The notes under the pieces were generated by a model. It was not told the DNA's origin. It was given only the letters and a program-made list of their open reading frames with translations, and did no database searches. Below, one piece after another: positions 43,488-52,135 of a stretch of 64,000 nt of DNA (position 1 is its first letter; the number at the start of each line of letters is the position of its first letter). The translations under genes and the position numbers were made by a program. Source of the DNA: Arthrobacter sp042667405 (GTDB taxonomy: Bacteria; Actinomycetota; Actinomycetes; Actinomycetales; Micrococcaceae); contig NZ_JBHVAL010000021.1 in the NCBI RefSeq assembly GCF_042667405.1, positions 1 to 64,000 on the forward strand. Direction: 5' to 3'.

Positions 43488-44917
43488 GGATCACGGTAGT
43501 AGGTGACCTCCTTCTGGACGTCGACATCAACGGGACCGCCACCCGACTCAGCCCCGACGCGCCCGTGCCTGTGGTCGACGTCGGTGATGTCCGGCGTCGG
43601 GCAGGCGGCGCCGGGCTGGTGGCCACCGTACTGGCGCGCGACGGCCATGATGTCTCGCTGGTCACCGCGGTATCGGACGACGACGGCGCAAGCCACCTTA
43701 GGCGCGCACTGGCCGGCGTGTCGGTACTCGCCGGAGCCCCGCTGGCTCCCACGCCCACCAAGACCCGCGTGCGGATCGGGACTCATCCGATGGTCCGCTT
43801 CGATCAAGGGTGTGCAGCGGCCCCGGTCCCGTCCAGTACAGGGGAGATGCTTGCCGCCATCACATCGGCGGATGCCATTGTGGTGGCGGATTATGGTCGT
43901 GGGATCACCGCCAACACCGACATCCGGGACGCCCTGACGGACGCCGCCCGGCGCATCCCCGTGGTGTGGGATCCGCACCCTTCCGGTTCGGACCCCGTGG
44001 CAGGAGTGTCCGTAGTGACGCCCAACCTTGCCGAGGCCACCGCGTCCGCGAAGGCAGGCGGTTCCGGCACCGGCGCTGAAGAAGCCGGCCGTTACCTTCT
44101 GGACAAGTGGGGAAGTTCGTCCGTGCTGGTCACCAGGGGCGAAGACGGTGCGCTGCTGTTGTGCTCGGACGGCTCAGCCGAGAGCATCCCTGCGCCAATC
44201 ACCAACGTGAGCGACCCCTGCGGGGCAGGTGACCGCCTGGCAGGCAGCCTCGCCGTGCACCTTGGCTCAGGCTTGGACCTGGCGCAGGCCGCTGCCCGGG
44301 CTGTGGAGGACGCGTCTGCGTTCCTCGCCGCCGGGGGAGCGGCAGCACTGGCCGCGGCGGACGGAGCTGACGCGGCGGACGGGGCGGACGCGGCGGATCC
44401 GCCCGAGGTGGGTCCCGCCGTCGAACTTAAAGGCTTGGAACTCGTGGATACCGCCGATCTTTACCCCGACGGCGTCCGCCTTGCCCGTTCCATCCGGGAT
44501 TCGGGCGGGACGGTGGTGGCGACCGGGGGGTGTTTCGACCTCCTGCACGCAGGCCACGCACGCACACTGGCAGCAGCGCGAAGCATGGGCGACTGCCTGA
44601 TTGTGTGCCTGAACTCGGACGAATCCGTCCGCCGGCTCAAGGGCGCGCATCGGCCGATTGTCAACGTGGAAGACCGCGCGGAATTGTTGCTCGCCCTCGA
44701 ATGCGTCGACGCCGTCGTGGTCTTCGGCGAGGACACCCCCGAAGCCTGCCTCGCCCAAATAAGGCCCGGCATCTGGGTCAAAGGCGGCGACTACACCCCC
44801 GAAGAATTGCCGGAAGCCCGCCTCCTGGCGGATTGGGGAGGGCACTGCGTCACGGTGCCGTTCCACCCGGCACGCTCCACCAGCGGCCTGGCAGCAGCAC
44901 TGGCCAAGGTCAGCTGA
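43484..44917 (+). CDS. HldE-like bifunctional heptose-7-phosphate kinase / nucleotidyltransferase, copy 1
   Basis: This 477-residue fusion has an N-terminal PfkB/ribokinase-like domain (about 1-290) with CGAGDRLAG near residue 245, and a C-terminal nucleotidyltransferase (about 340-477) with TGGCFDLLHAGHARTL, where HAGH is the catalytic HxGH motif, and VKGGDYTPEELPEA. In HldE these phosphorylate heptose 7-phosphate at C1 and then activate it with a nucleotide. The Asp/Ala-repeat linker DGADAADGADAAD (about 294-306) joins them. It overlaps the GmhA-like gene by 4 bases. The kinase half is more divergent than in the second copy. Confidence 0.87.
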   Translation: MRITVVGDLLLDVDINGTATRLSPDAPVPVVDVGDVRRRAGGAGLVATVLARDGHDVSLVTAVSDDDGASHLRRALAGVSVLAGAPLAPTPTKTRVRIGTHPMVRFDQGCAAAPVPSSTGEMLAAITSADAIVVADYGRGITANTDIRDALTDAARRIPVVWDPHPSGSDPVAGVSVVTPNLAEATASAKAGGSGTGAEEAGRYLLDKWGSSSVLVTRGEDGALLLCSDGSAESIPAPITNVSDPCGAGDRLAGSLAVHLGSGLDLAQAAARAVEDASAFLAAGGAAALAAADGADAADGADAADPPEVGPAVELKGLELVDTADLYPDGVRLARSIRDSGGTVVATGGCFDLLHAGHARTLAAARSMGDCLIVCLNSDESVRRLKGAHRPIVNVEDRAELLLALECVDAVVVFGEDTPEACLAQIRPGIWVKGGDYTPEELPEARLLADWGGHCVTVPFHPARSTSGLAAALAKVS

Positions 44918-44946
44918 ACCTTGTTGGAATCAACGAAAGGAACCGC

Positions 44947-45642
44947 ATGAACACGCAAACACCTGGACGCGTCATCGTCACCGGAGGCGGGTCCGGCTTG
45001 GGCGCTGCGATCGTGGAGGCCATCCGCGACGCCGGTGGCACGCCCTTCGTTTTCGACCGGGACGTCAGCAACGTCTCGGGCGCCAAAGCCCTGGAAGTGG
45101 ATGTCTCCAACCGTGAGGCCGTGGAAGCGGCGGTGAAGGAAGCCGCGGAAAGCCTTGGCGGCCTTGACGGGGTAGTGACGGCCGCGGGTATCGACCGCTG
45201 CGGCAAGCTGGGCGACGTCGCGGCCGAAGAATGGGAAAAGGTCATCGGAGTAAACCTCCTGGGCACCGTTTCCACGATTCGTGCGGCACTGCCGTACCTC
45301 AAGGGATCCCGTGGCCGGGCGATCACCATTGCGTCCACGCTGGGGCTCCGGGCACTTCCGGATGCCACGGCCTACTGCGCCTCCAAGTTTGGGGTCATCG
45401 GCTTCAGCCGTGCCCTGGCCGCGGAAACGGGCGGTGTCATTGGGGTTACCACCATCATCCCGGGTGGCATGAAAACCCACTTCTTCGACGACCGCGATGA
45501 ACAGTACAAGCCGCAGGACGATTCCAAGCTCAACGATCCCGCCAACGTGGCGCAGGCCGTCGTGTTCGCGCTCTCACAGCCATTCGGCAGCGAGGTCCGC
45601 GAACTCCTCATCACCCCCGCAGAAGAAGGCTCGTGGCCGTAA
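44947..45642 (+). CDS. Short-chain dehydrogenase/reductase
   Basis: This 231-residue classical SDR has the cofactor motif TGGGSGLGAAIVEA, an acidic FDRDV that suggests NAD(H) preference, and the active-site YCASKFG with the catalytic Tyr and Lys. It probably reduces or oxidises a sugar hydroxyl in the same glycan pathway, given its place after the HldE-like gene; a general reductase role cannot be excluded. AAAGGAA about 6 bases before ATG 44947 decides the start. Its last 32 bases overlap the 3' end of the convergent GT9 gene. Confidence 0.87.
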   Translation: MNTQTPGRVIVTGGGSGLGAAIVEAIRDAGGTPFVFDRDVSNVSGAKALEVDVSNREAVEAAVKEAAESLGGLDGVVTAAGIDRCGKLGDVAAEEWEKVIGVNLLGTVSTIRAALPYLKGSRGRAITIASTLGLRALPDATAYCASKFGVIGFSRALAAETGGVIGVTTIIPGGMKTHFFDDRDEQYKPQDDSKLNDPANVAQAVVFALSQPFGSEVRELLITPAEEGSWP

Positions 45643-46777
45643 GGTCCAGCACGTCCTGAACAACGTCGGCCACGGCGATGCCCTTGATGAGGGTGTCGTC
45701 GTGGCCGCAGTGCGGAGCGGTCCAGCCAACCTGGGTGACGTCCGCACCGCAACGCGGGCATTGGGTCAGCCAGGACATGTGGATGCGGTGCAGGCCGCGG
45801 CCGCGCGGGCCTGCGTTGAACACGTTTCCCACCCAGAAGATGCCCACGGTGGGGGTTCCCATGGCCTGGGCCAGATGCCGTGGGCCGCTGTCGCTGGCCA
45901 GCATCACGGTGGCCTCGGCCAGGAGCGCGGCCAGCTCACCGATTTCCAGCTCTCCTGCTACTGACCGCACGGCCTGACGCTGTCCCTCCGGGAGGCCGGC
46001 AAGCTCCGCGACCTCCTGGGCCAAGGCCTTCTCGGACCTGTCCCCGACGATCAGCACCTGCGCACCTTCGGCCGCTATGCCTGCCGCAGCTTCGGCAAAG
46101 TTCGACGCCGGCCACCGCCTTCGCGGGTCGGTGGCGCCCGGGTGGACAACCACCAGCGACGAGCGGTCAGGGTCCTTCAACCCCGCAATGCCCTGTTGGT
46201 GTTCGGGCTTGGGGAGCAGGGGAGGAGCAATGATGGTGGGGGCTCCAGCCAAGCCAGCCACTTCCAGCCAGCGGTCGGGCTCGTTCTGGTAGTAGACGTA
46301 GTCCAGGTTCCGCTCCAACGGTTCGGCGTCCTTGGTGCGGGTTCCTGCCGTGTGCCGCGCCCCAAGGCGGAGCAGGAAAGGGTTGGAGTACCGGCCGCCG
46401 CCATGCATCTGGACTGCGATGTCGAACTTCCGTGCCCGCATGGCTTCAAAGAAAGCTTCCTGTGCCGCCACGTCTTCCGCGTCATCTTCGAAGCGCTCGC
46501 CGTTGCGGGGACCCTCGTGCACGCCACGCGCCACGGGGAGAAGTTCGACGTCGTCCACCGGACCTTCCGTTGCCGCCACCAGTGCCGCGTGAACCGGTGT
46601 GCCCAGCAGCGTCAGGCTGGCACCTGGGTAGGCCCTCTTCAGCGCGTTCAGGGCCGGGTAGGTGTAGATCAAATCGCCCAGGCCACCGCCCCTGAGCACC
46701 GCGATCCGCTGTACGTCACTGAATTTTTGGAGCACGGGCCCTATGCCGGACGTCAGGTCAACCAGCGGCTTTTCCAT
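45611..46777 (-). CDS. Glycosyltransferase family 9 (heptosyltransferase-like), copy 3
   Basis: This 388-residue GT9 enzyme has the N-terminal IAVLRGGGLGDLIYTYPALN, the donor-site region VMLASDSGPRHLAQAMGTPTV, and a C-terminal Cys/His set (CPRCGADVT and HCGHDD) resembling a small metal-binding element not seen in the other two copies. The start is ATG 46777, with GGAAGGAAAAG upstream; a longer frame to 46885 would overlap the divergent second HldE-like gene. It is the only leftward gene inside the cluster, convergent with the SDR gene and divergent from the second HldE-like gene. Confidence 0.86.
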   Translation of the reverse strand: MEKPLVDLTSGIGPVLQKFSDVQRIAVLRGGGLGDLIYTYPALNALKRAYPGASLTLLGTPVHAALVAATEGPVDDVELLPVARGVHEGPRNGERFEDDAEDVAAQEAFFEAMRARKFDIAVQMHGGGRYSNPFLLRLGARHTAGTRTKDAEPLERNLDYVYYQNEPDRWLEVAGLAGAPTIIAPPLLPKPEHQQGIAGLKDPDRSSLVVVHPGATDPRRRWPASNFAEAAAGIAAEGAQVLIVGDRSEKALAQEVAELAGLPEGQRQAVRSVAGELEIGELAALLAEATVMLASDSGPRHLAQAMGTPTVGIFWVGNVFNAGPRGRGLHRIHMSWLTQCPRCGADVTQVGWTAPHCGHDDTLIKGIAVADVVQDVLDLTATSLLLRG

Positions 46778-46868
46778 GGATACTTTTCCTTCCGGTGCAC
46801 GCGTGTGAAGCACGATCCGCGGGGTACCTGAGGGGAACAGGAATTGTTGCCCAACCGGAAGGTACCCC

Positions 46869-48410
46869 ATGGCACGCCTATCCAATCAAGAAGGCCTGGC
46901 CGACTGGCTGCCTGGCCGCGTGGCCGAGGAACGTCCTGTTGTGACGGTAGTCGGCGATTCGATCCTGGACGGCTGGTGGGATGGAACCATTGACCGTTTC
47001 TGCCGCGAAGCCCCGGCGCCCGTAGTCCAGGTCCAGCGCCGGGACTTTGCTCCCGGAGGGGCCGCCAACACGGCGATGAACCTTGCGGCGTTGGGCGCTG
47101 ACGTCCGCTTCGTCTCGTTGACAGGGAGGGACCAGGCCGCAAAAACCCTCAGCGAAGCACTGGAAGCGGCAGGTGTGGACGTCACCCACATGGTCTCCCA
47201 CCCGGACATGACAACCACCACCAAATTCCGGGTCAGCAGCGGAGGCCAAGTAATGCTGCGCTTGGACGATGCAGCGCTGAAGGTGCCCCCGGAAGGCCTT
47301 TCGGACATGGCCGCGACACTCTCCGAAGCCTTGCGCGGTTCAGCTGCCGTGGTGCTGTGTGACTACGGCGCAGGAGCATTGGAAGGCCCGGTCCGCAGCG
47401 CGATTCTGGACCACTTGGGTCCCGGGGACGACGGCGCAATGCCTGCGTCCCGCCAGGGCACTCTGGTGGTGGTGGACGCCCACCACCCCGGTCGCTGGGC
47501 CGCACTCCAACCGGACCTGGCAACGCCCAACGCCCAGGAGGCAGCGAGACTGCTCGGCACGGACTTCCCGGGCGGTGCTGCCCGATGCCCCTTCGTGGAG
47601 GCACACGCGGACCAGCTCCTTCGCGCTTCGGGTGCGGCCGCCGTCGTCGTGACGTTGGACCGGGAGGGGACACTGACCATCCGTCCGCAGGGCACCTCAC
47701 CGCAACCCGCGACCCACAGGACCTGGGCCCGGCCGCAGGCCGAGAAGCAGGCTTCGGGGGCCGGAGACACTTTCGTTGCCGCGCTGACCCTTGCCCGTGC
47801 CGCGGGCTTGCCGCTGACCACCAGCGTGGATCTGGCGCAGGCCGCTGCCGACGTCGTAGTCCACAGGCCGGGCACCTCCGTGTGCACCACCGAGGAACTG
47901 GCCACTCACCTCCGCGGCTTCGCGGATACGGCACTGACGGACAAGGAGCTGGCCAGGCACATCCAGGAGCATCGCAGTGAAGGGCGCAGGATCGTGCTGA
48001 CCAACGGGTGCTTCGATGTGCTGCACCGTGGCCATACCCGCTACCTGAACCAGGCCAAGCAACTGGGTGACGTCCTGGTGGTTGCCCTCAACAGCGACTC
48101 GTCGGTCCGGCAACTCAAAGGCCCGGACCGTCCGGTAAACCACGAGGCCGACCGTGCCGCCGTCATTGCGGCCCTGAGCTGCGTCGACCACGTGACCATC
48201 TTCGACACCCCCACGCCCATCCCGCTCATCGAGCTCCTGCAGCCCGATGTCTACACCAAGGGCGGGGACTACACGCCGGAGATGCTCCAGGAAACCGAAG
48301 CCGTCGAGCGGTATGGCGGCACCGTGACCATCCTGGACTACGTTCCCGAGCATTCCACCACCGCTGTGCTGGAACGCATCCGTTCAAGCGGCGAAACCCC
48401 GCAGGACTGA
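46869..48410 (+). CDS. HldE-like bifunctional heptose-7-phosphate kinase / nucleotidyltransferase, copy 2
   Basis: This 513-residue HldE-type fusion keeps more of the canonical kinase features than the first copy: FAPGGAANTAMNLAALGA (substrate site, about 59-76) and ASGAGDTFVAALTLA (about 294-308). The C-terminal nucleotidyltransferase has TNGCFDVLHRGHTRYL, where HRGH is the HxGH motif, and YTKGGDYTPEML. It would make a nucleotide-activated heptose. Two copies 2 kb apart may split the kinase and transferase activities or serve different heptoses. ATG at 46869 is divergent from the third GT9 gene, about 90 bases away. Confidence 0.88.
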   Translation: MARLSNQEGLADWLPGRVAEERPVVTVVGDSILDGWWDGTIDRFCREAPAPVVQVQRRDFAPGGAANTAMNLAALGADVRFVSLTGRDQAAKTLSEALEAAGVDVTHMVSHPDMTTTTKFRVSSGGQVMLRLDDAALKVPPEGLSDMAATLSEALRGSAAVVLCDYGAGALEGPVRSAILDHLGPGDDGAMPASRQGTLVVVDAHHPGRWAALQPDLATPNAQEAARLLGTDFPGGAARCPFVEAHADQLLRASGAAAVVVTLDREGTLTIRPQGTSPQPATHRTWARPQAEKQASGAGDTFVAALTLARAAGLPLTTSVDLAQAAADVVVHRPGTSVCTTEELATHLRGFADTALTDKELARHIQEHRSEGRRIVLTNGCFDVLHRGHTRYLNQAKQLGDVLVVALNSDSSVRQLKGPDRPVNHEADRAAVIAALSCVDHVTIFDTPTPIPLIELLQPDVYTKGGDYTPEMLQETEAVERYGGTVTILDYVPEHSTTAVLERIRSSGETPQD

Positions 48411-48420
48411 GGAGCCACCC

Positions 48421-49455
48421 ATGCGCGTTGCGATCATTGGAGCCACCGGGCACGGCGGCACTGAACTGCTGAAGCGCCTCCAGCGGGCGCGATCGGAAGA
48501 GGGCGCGGACCTGGAACTCGTGGGCGTCGTGCGCCGCGGACCGGACCCCGACGCTGCGCCTTATCACGGTGTTGAGTGGCACACCCTGGACATCGGAGCC
48601 GCAGCAGACCAGCCCGCACTCGAAGCAGCCCTTGCCGGAGCCGATGCTGTTGTGCATCTGGCATGGCTCATCCAACCCAACCACAACCGGGAACTGCTGC
48701 ACCGTACCAACGTTGAGGGAACAGGCAACGTCCTGGCCGCAGCACGCAAAGCCGGAGTGCGGCACATCGTGTGTGCTTCCTCTGTTGGCGCCTACTCGCC
48801 GGCACCCAAGGACCAGCGGACCAAGGAGGGGTGGCCCACCGGGGGTGTCAAAAGCTCCCACTACAGCGCGGACAAGGCTGAGCAGGAGCGGCTCCTGGAC
48901 AAGTTCGCTAAGGAGAACCCGGACATTGTGGTAGCCCGGCTCCGTCCCGCCCTGATGTTCAGCTCGGGCGGTGGAAGCGAGGTAGGGCGGTACTTCATGG
49001 GGCGGGTCCTGCCCCGGCTGGTACCACGCAAACCGTGGCTTCCGGTGCTGGCCCTTCCCAAGGAGCTTGTGTTCCAGGCCGTGCACACCGCCGACGTCGC
49101 GGATGCCTATTGGAAAGTGCTGCAACACAGGGCCGAAGGTGCGTTCAACATTGCAGCGGAGCCGGTCATCGATCCCAACGCGCTCGCCTGGATCTTCAGG
49201 GCGAAGCGGTTGATGCCGTTCCCGCTTCCGGTGCTTCGCGCCGTCGTCGAGGTCTCCTGGCGCTTGCGCCTCCAGGTGACCGACGGCGGCTGGGTGGATA
49301 TGGCGGCGAACGCGCCGATCATGGATTGCGCGCGGGCGCACAGCCTGTTGGGCTGGTCACCGAAGCACTCTTCGCTGGAGTCCCTGGCGGAAATGCTGGA
49401 GGGAATCGGTGCGGGGAAGGGCCGGAGGGGTTCGCCGCCACTCAGGCCACGTTGA
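48421..49455 (+). CDS. NAD-dependent epimerase/dehydratase (extended SDR)
   Basis: This 344-residue extended SDR has the cofactor motif VAIIGATGHGGTELLKR at the N-terminus, an SSVG stretch and a Tyr-x3-Lys pair in HYSADKAE (about residue 148). The C-terminus carries a Gly/Arg/Pro-rich tail. It follows the second HldE-like gene by 10 bases and GAGGAG lies before its ATG, so the two are cotranscribed. By position it could take the role of HldD, the epimerase of ADP-heptose, but the sequence is not close enough to HldD to say so. Other sugar epimerase or dehydratase roles are possible. Confidence 0.82.
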   Translation: MRVAIIGATGHGGTELLKRLQRARSEEGADLELVGVVRRGPDPDAAPYHGVEWHTLDIGAAADQPALEAALAGADAVVHLAWLIQPNHNRELLHRTNVEGTGNVLAAARKAGVRHIVCASSVGAYSPAPKDQRTKEGWPTGGVKSSHYSADKAEQERLLDKFAKENPDIVVARLRPALMFSSGGGSEVGRYFMGRVLPRLVPRKPWLPVLALPKELVFQAVHTADVADAYWKVLQHRAEGAFNIAAEPVIDPNALAWIFRAKRLMPFPLPVLRAVVEVSWRLRLQVTDGGWVDMAANAPIMDCARAHSLLGWSPKHSSLESLAEMLEGIGAGKGRRGSPPLRPR

Positions 49456-49458
49456 GGG

Positions 49459-50541
49459 CTACTCCGCGGTCATCACCACGGTCAAAATCCGGCGCAGGCT
49501 CATGGCCACTGACGCCGGTGCGTTCACCGGGGACTGTTGGGCGGCGGCTTCGGCCACGGCCTCGCTGAGCGCGTTGATGCTGTCCTGGGCGTGTGCCAGG
49601 CTGTTCGCGAGCTCCCCGGATCCTTCGTCGCGCCAGTGGTCCACCACGTCGGCCACGGACTCCAGTGCGTCGGAAAGCGGCTTGATCGCGGTGTCCGGAA
49701 TGACGGTGCCTGCCCCTTCTTCCCAGATGGCACTGGCCAGGACATCGGTAATGTCCTGGACGTGGAACGTCAGCCGCTCAAGGGTCCGCAAGCCTGCGAG
49801 GTCGGACGGCAGACGGGTGGCACGACGCCGGGACCTGGGGTTCGCTTTGGCGCTCAGCTCCGCTTGATGCACCGCAGTCCGCACGGCCGCCGCTGTCATG
49901 GACAGTTCGTCGCTGCGGCTGGCCCAGGCTTCGTGGTCGGGTGGCCATGACTCATTCATTGCTTGTGCCATGTCCTTGAGCTGGCGGGACAAGGCGCCTT
50001 GGTGGCCCGCGATGGCAGGGTCGATGTCGTCCAGGTGCAGGGGCGGGAAGATCAGCCAGTTGATCGCGAAACCCACTGTCACTCCCAGGGCCATCTGGAG
50101 AACGTAGGCGAAGGAGAACCCTTCTGCATTTGAGTCACCGAGTACCAGTACGAACAATGCCGCCATGGGGATCCACTCGGACGCACTTCCCAGTCGCGGA
50201 AGGCCGCCGATCAGCACGCCCAGGCCCACCACTACAGCCACGGAAAGGACTGTGGGTGCCGCAATGGTGGTGATGGCAAACGCCATTCCGATCCCCAGGA
50301 TCAGCCCAGCGAGGCTTTGGAGCCCGTGCTTGGCGGAGTCGGCCACTGTTGGGTGCATGCTTACCAGGGCGCCCAGCGGTGCGTAGTACGGGTACTCGGC
50401 GGCAGGGCCGGGCATGAATGGTGCAAGATACCAGGCCAGTCCTGCCGCCACCGCAGTCTTGGCGGCGAAGAGCAGGCGGTGGCGGGTCACGGTTTTACGA
50501 AGCGCGGGAATCAGCCGTCGCCTTGTGGGCAGTTGGCTCAT
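49459..50541 (-). CDS. FUSC-family membrane protein (aromatic acid exporter-like)
   Basis: This 360-residue protein has six or so hydrophobic segments in the N-terminal half (about 25-180) and a mainly helical cytosolic C-terminal half, as in the FUSC/ArAE family of putative exporters. AEYPYYAPLGALVSMHPTVADS and LIGGLPRLGSASEW lie in the membrane part. Its substrate is unknown. ATG 50541 (MSQLPTRRRL) is chosen; the frame is open to 50772, but that form would overlap the divergent operon start. The upstream intergenic region has two palindromes that may control it. Confidence 0.8.
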   Translation of the reverse strand: MSQLPTRRRLIPALRKTVTRHRLLFAAKTAVAAGLAWYLAPFMPGPAAEYPYYAPLGALVSMHPTVADSAKHGLQSLAGLILGIGMAFAITTIAAPTVLSVAVVVGLGVLIGGLPRLGSASEWIPMAALFVLVLGDSNAEGFSFAYVLQMALGVTVGFAINWLIFPPLHLDDIDPAIAGHQGALSRQLKDMAQAMNESWPPDHEAWASRSDELSMTAAAVRTAVHQAELSAKANPRSRRRATRLPSDLAGLRTLERLTFHVQDITDVLASAIWEEGAGTVIPDTAIKPLSDALESVADVVDHWRDEGSGELANSLAHAQDSINALSEAVAEAAAQQSPVNAPASVAMSLRRILTVVMTAE

Positions 50542-50602
50542 GGAATCTACGTTTGCAGGTATCCGGTGCTGTGTCGAGCCGCCGCCGTCGGATTGTGGTG
50601 CC

Positions 50603-50627
50603 TCACATTTTTCGAAAAAAGGTGTGA
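50603..50627. promoter_or_regulatory. AT-rich palindrome between divergent genes
   Basis: TCACA at 50603-50607 and TGTGA at 50623-50627 flank TTTTTCGAAAAA (50608-50619), itself a perfect palindrome. The site is 62 bases upstream of the FUSC gene start and 100 bases upstream of the rightward operon. Such a symmetric site suggests an operator for a dimeric regulator. No regulator gene is adjacent. Confidence 0.4.
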
Positions 50628-50660
50628 TTAGAACCAGGACAACCGGGTACTCACCCATTT

Positions 50661-50682
50661 GATAGTAACGATACTTACTATC
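50661..50682. promoter_or_regulatory. Inverted repeat GATAGTAA / TTACTATC upstream of the membrane-stress operon
   Basis: Perfect 8-bp arms at 50661-50668 and 50675-50682 enclose CGATAC. It lies 44 bases before the start of the 326-residue protein gene, where a promoter is expected. It is a candidate operator. A related half site, ATAGTAAG, occurs at 36943-36950 between the GAF-ANTAR and sigma genes, but that may be chance. Confidence 0.45.
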
Positions 50683-50726
50683 CCGGCTGCTGTCCGCAGC
50701 CTGCCAACTGTGGAAAGAGAGCGACA

Positions 50727-51707
50727 ATGACTGAGAGCCAATCGCCGCAGGACGGACGCTTCGCGGCACCAACCACTGGTGCCCATGCAGGCACCGAACC
50801 CTTCGCCGGAAACTACCTCGATTCGGACGTTGATACCCAGGCTGCCGGAACCACTGGAATCGGTGGAACTACCACTGGCTCGGGAACCGGCTCTGCAGGC
50901 TCCGGCAAGGTAGACACCGCCAAGGAAGACGCTGCGGGTGTTGCCGAAACCGTATCTGACGCCGCCGGTGGCGTAGTTGACACCGCCAAGTCCGAGGCCG
51001 GCCATGTAGCCCATGAAGTGAAGGTGAACGCACGCCAACTGCTCACCCAGACCAAGGGCGAATTGACCGATCAGGCCCAGGTGCAGCAACAGCGCGTCGC
51101 TGAAGGCCTGCGGTCCATCTCCGACGAACTGTCCACCATGGCCAACTCCAGCGAAAACGGCGGCGTTGCCACGGACCTGGTCCAGCAGGCAGCCCGGCGG
51201 TCCTCCGCTGTGGCCCAGTGGCTGGAAGGCCGGGATCCGGGTTCCCTCCTTGATGAGGTAAAGGGTTTCGCCCGCCGCAAGCCGGGAACGTTCCTGTTGC
51301 TGGCCGCCGGCGCTGGTGTCCTTGCAGGCCGCCTTGGCCGGGGGATGGCCGACAACTCACCTGCTGGTGGATCCACGGGCGGAACCGACCGGACCGCTTC
51401 CGGGACACCCCGGGCCGCGTACTACCCCACGCAGGGCTACCCCGCACACGGCGGCGCTGTGACGCCTCCGCCAGTGGACCTTCCGGGACCGACCACCACC
51501 ACGGCCGGCTACGGCAGCGCGACCACAGCTTCCGCAGCCACCGGATACGGCACCGAAACAACTGGATACGACGCCGGAACCACCGGCGGCTACGACGGTT
51601 CCACCCAGCCGTACCCCGAAGCCGACGCAGGCGGAGTCAAGGCACAGGGCGATCCCCTGGCAGGACCCCTGGACCCGGACGACCCCCAGTACGGAGGTCA
51701 CCGATGA
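50727..51707 (+). CDS. Unknown protein with amphipathic helices and one membrane segment
   Basis: This 326-residue protein consists of a Gly/Thr/Ser-rich N-terminal third, a helical region of apolipoprotein- or YtxH-like composition (about 75-165, many Ala, Val, Asp, Lys), one hydrophobic segment (about 190-207, PGTFLLLAAGAGVLAGRLG), and a Thr/Gly/Tyr-rich tail with repeats such as TTTAGYGS and ETTGYDAG. It is the first gene of a tightly overlapped three-gene operon with a holin-like and a DUF3618 protein. This trio is common in actinobacteria and thought to act at the membrane, perhaps in stress; no biochemical function is known. GAAAGAGA precedes the ATG. Confidence 0.75.
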   Translation: MTESQSPQDGRFAAPTTGAHAGTEPFAGNYLDSDVDTQAAGTTGIGGTTTGSGTGSAGSGKVDTAKEDAAGVAETVSDAAGGVVDTAKSEAGHVAHEVKVNARQLLTQTKGELTDQAQVQQQRVAEGLRSISDELSTMANSSENGGVATDLVQQAARRSSAVAQWLEGRDPGSLLDEVKGFARRKPGTFLLLAAGAGVLAGRLGRGMADNSPAGGSTGGTDRTASGTPRAAYYPTQGYPAHGGAVTPPPVDLPGPTTTTAGYGSATTASAATGYGTETTGYDAGTTGGYDGSTQPYPEADAGGVKAQGDPLAGPLDPDDPQYGGHR

Positions 51708-52135
51708 GCAGTCCCGCCGACCTGCCTCCCACAGAAGCCCACGTAAAGGCGGAAACCCTTCCCCTTGGCGAGCTGCTGAGCGACCTGACGCGTGATGTTT
51801 CCACGTTGATGCGCCAGGAAGTGGAGCTGGCCAAGGTGGAACTCAAGGAGTCCGCCACCAAAGCAGGAAAGGGCGCCGGCATGTTGGCTGGCGCTGCGTG
51901 GGCCGGTCATATCACCGTGCTGTTCCTGTCCATTGCCCTCTGGTGGGCACTGGGCCAGCTGGTTGGCCTCGGGTGGTCCGCCGTGATCGTTGCGGTCATC
52001 TGGGGAATCATCGCGGCAGTCCTCGCGGTCATGGGCCGGAAGGAACTGAACGCCATCAAGGGCTTGCCGCGGACCGCTGAGACTGTCAAGGAAATACCCC
52101 CCGCTTTGAAACCGAACACCGAGGAGACACGATGA
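51704..52135 (+). CDS. Phage-holin-like superfamily III membrane protein (DUF1469-type)
   Basis: This 143-residue protein has an N-terminal amphipathic helix (about 18-50, LGELLSDLTRDVSTLMRQE) and two hydrophobic segments (about 60-85 and 90-112), the pattern of the family annotated as actinobacterial holin superfamily III. Despite the name, chromosomal members like this are not prophage lysis genes. It overlaps both neighbours by 4 bases. It probably forms a membrane assembly with them. Confidence 0.82.
   Translation: MSSPADLPPTEAHVKAETLPLGELLSDLTRDVSTLMRQEVELAKVELKESATKAGKGAGMLAGAAWAGHITVLFLSIALWWALGQLVGLGWSAVIVAVIWGIIAAVLAVMGRKELNAIKGLPRTAETVKEIPPALKPNTEETR

Noticed and set aside
51704..52135. 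Prophage lysis gene
   Set aside because: Only the family name mentions holin. Neighbours are DUF3618 and YtxH-like membrane proteins and there are no phage genes.
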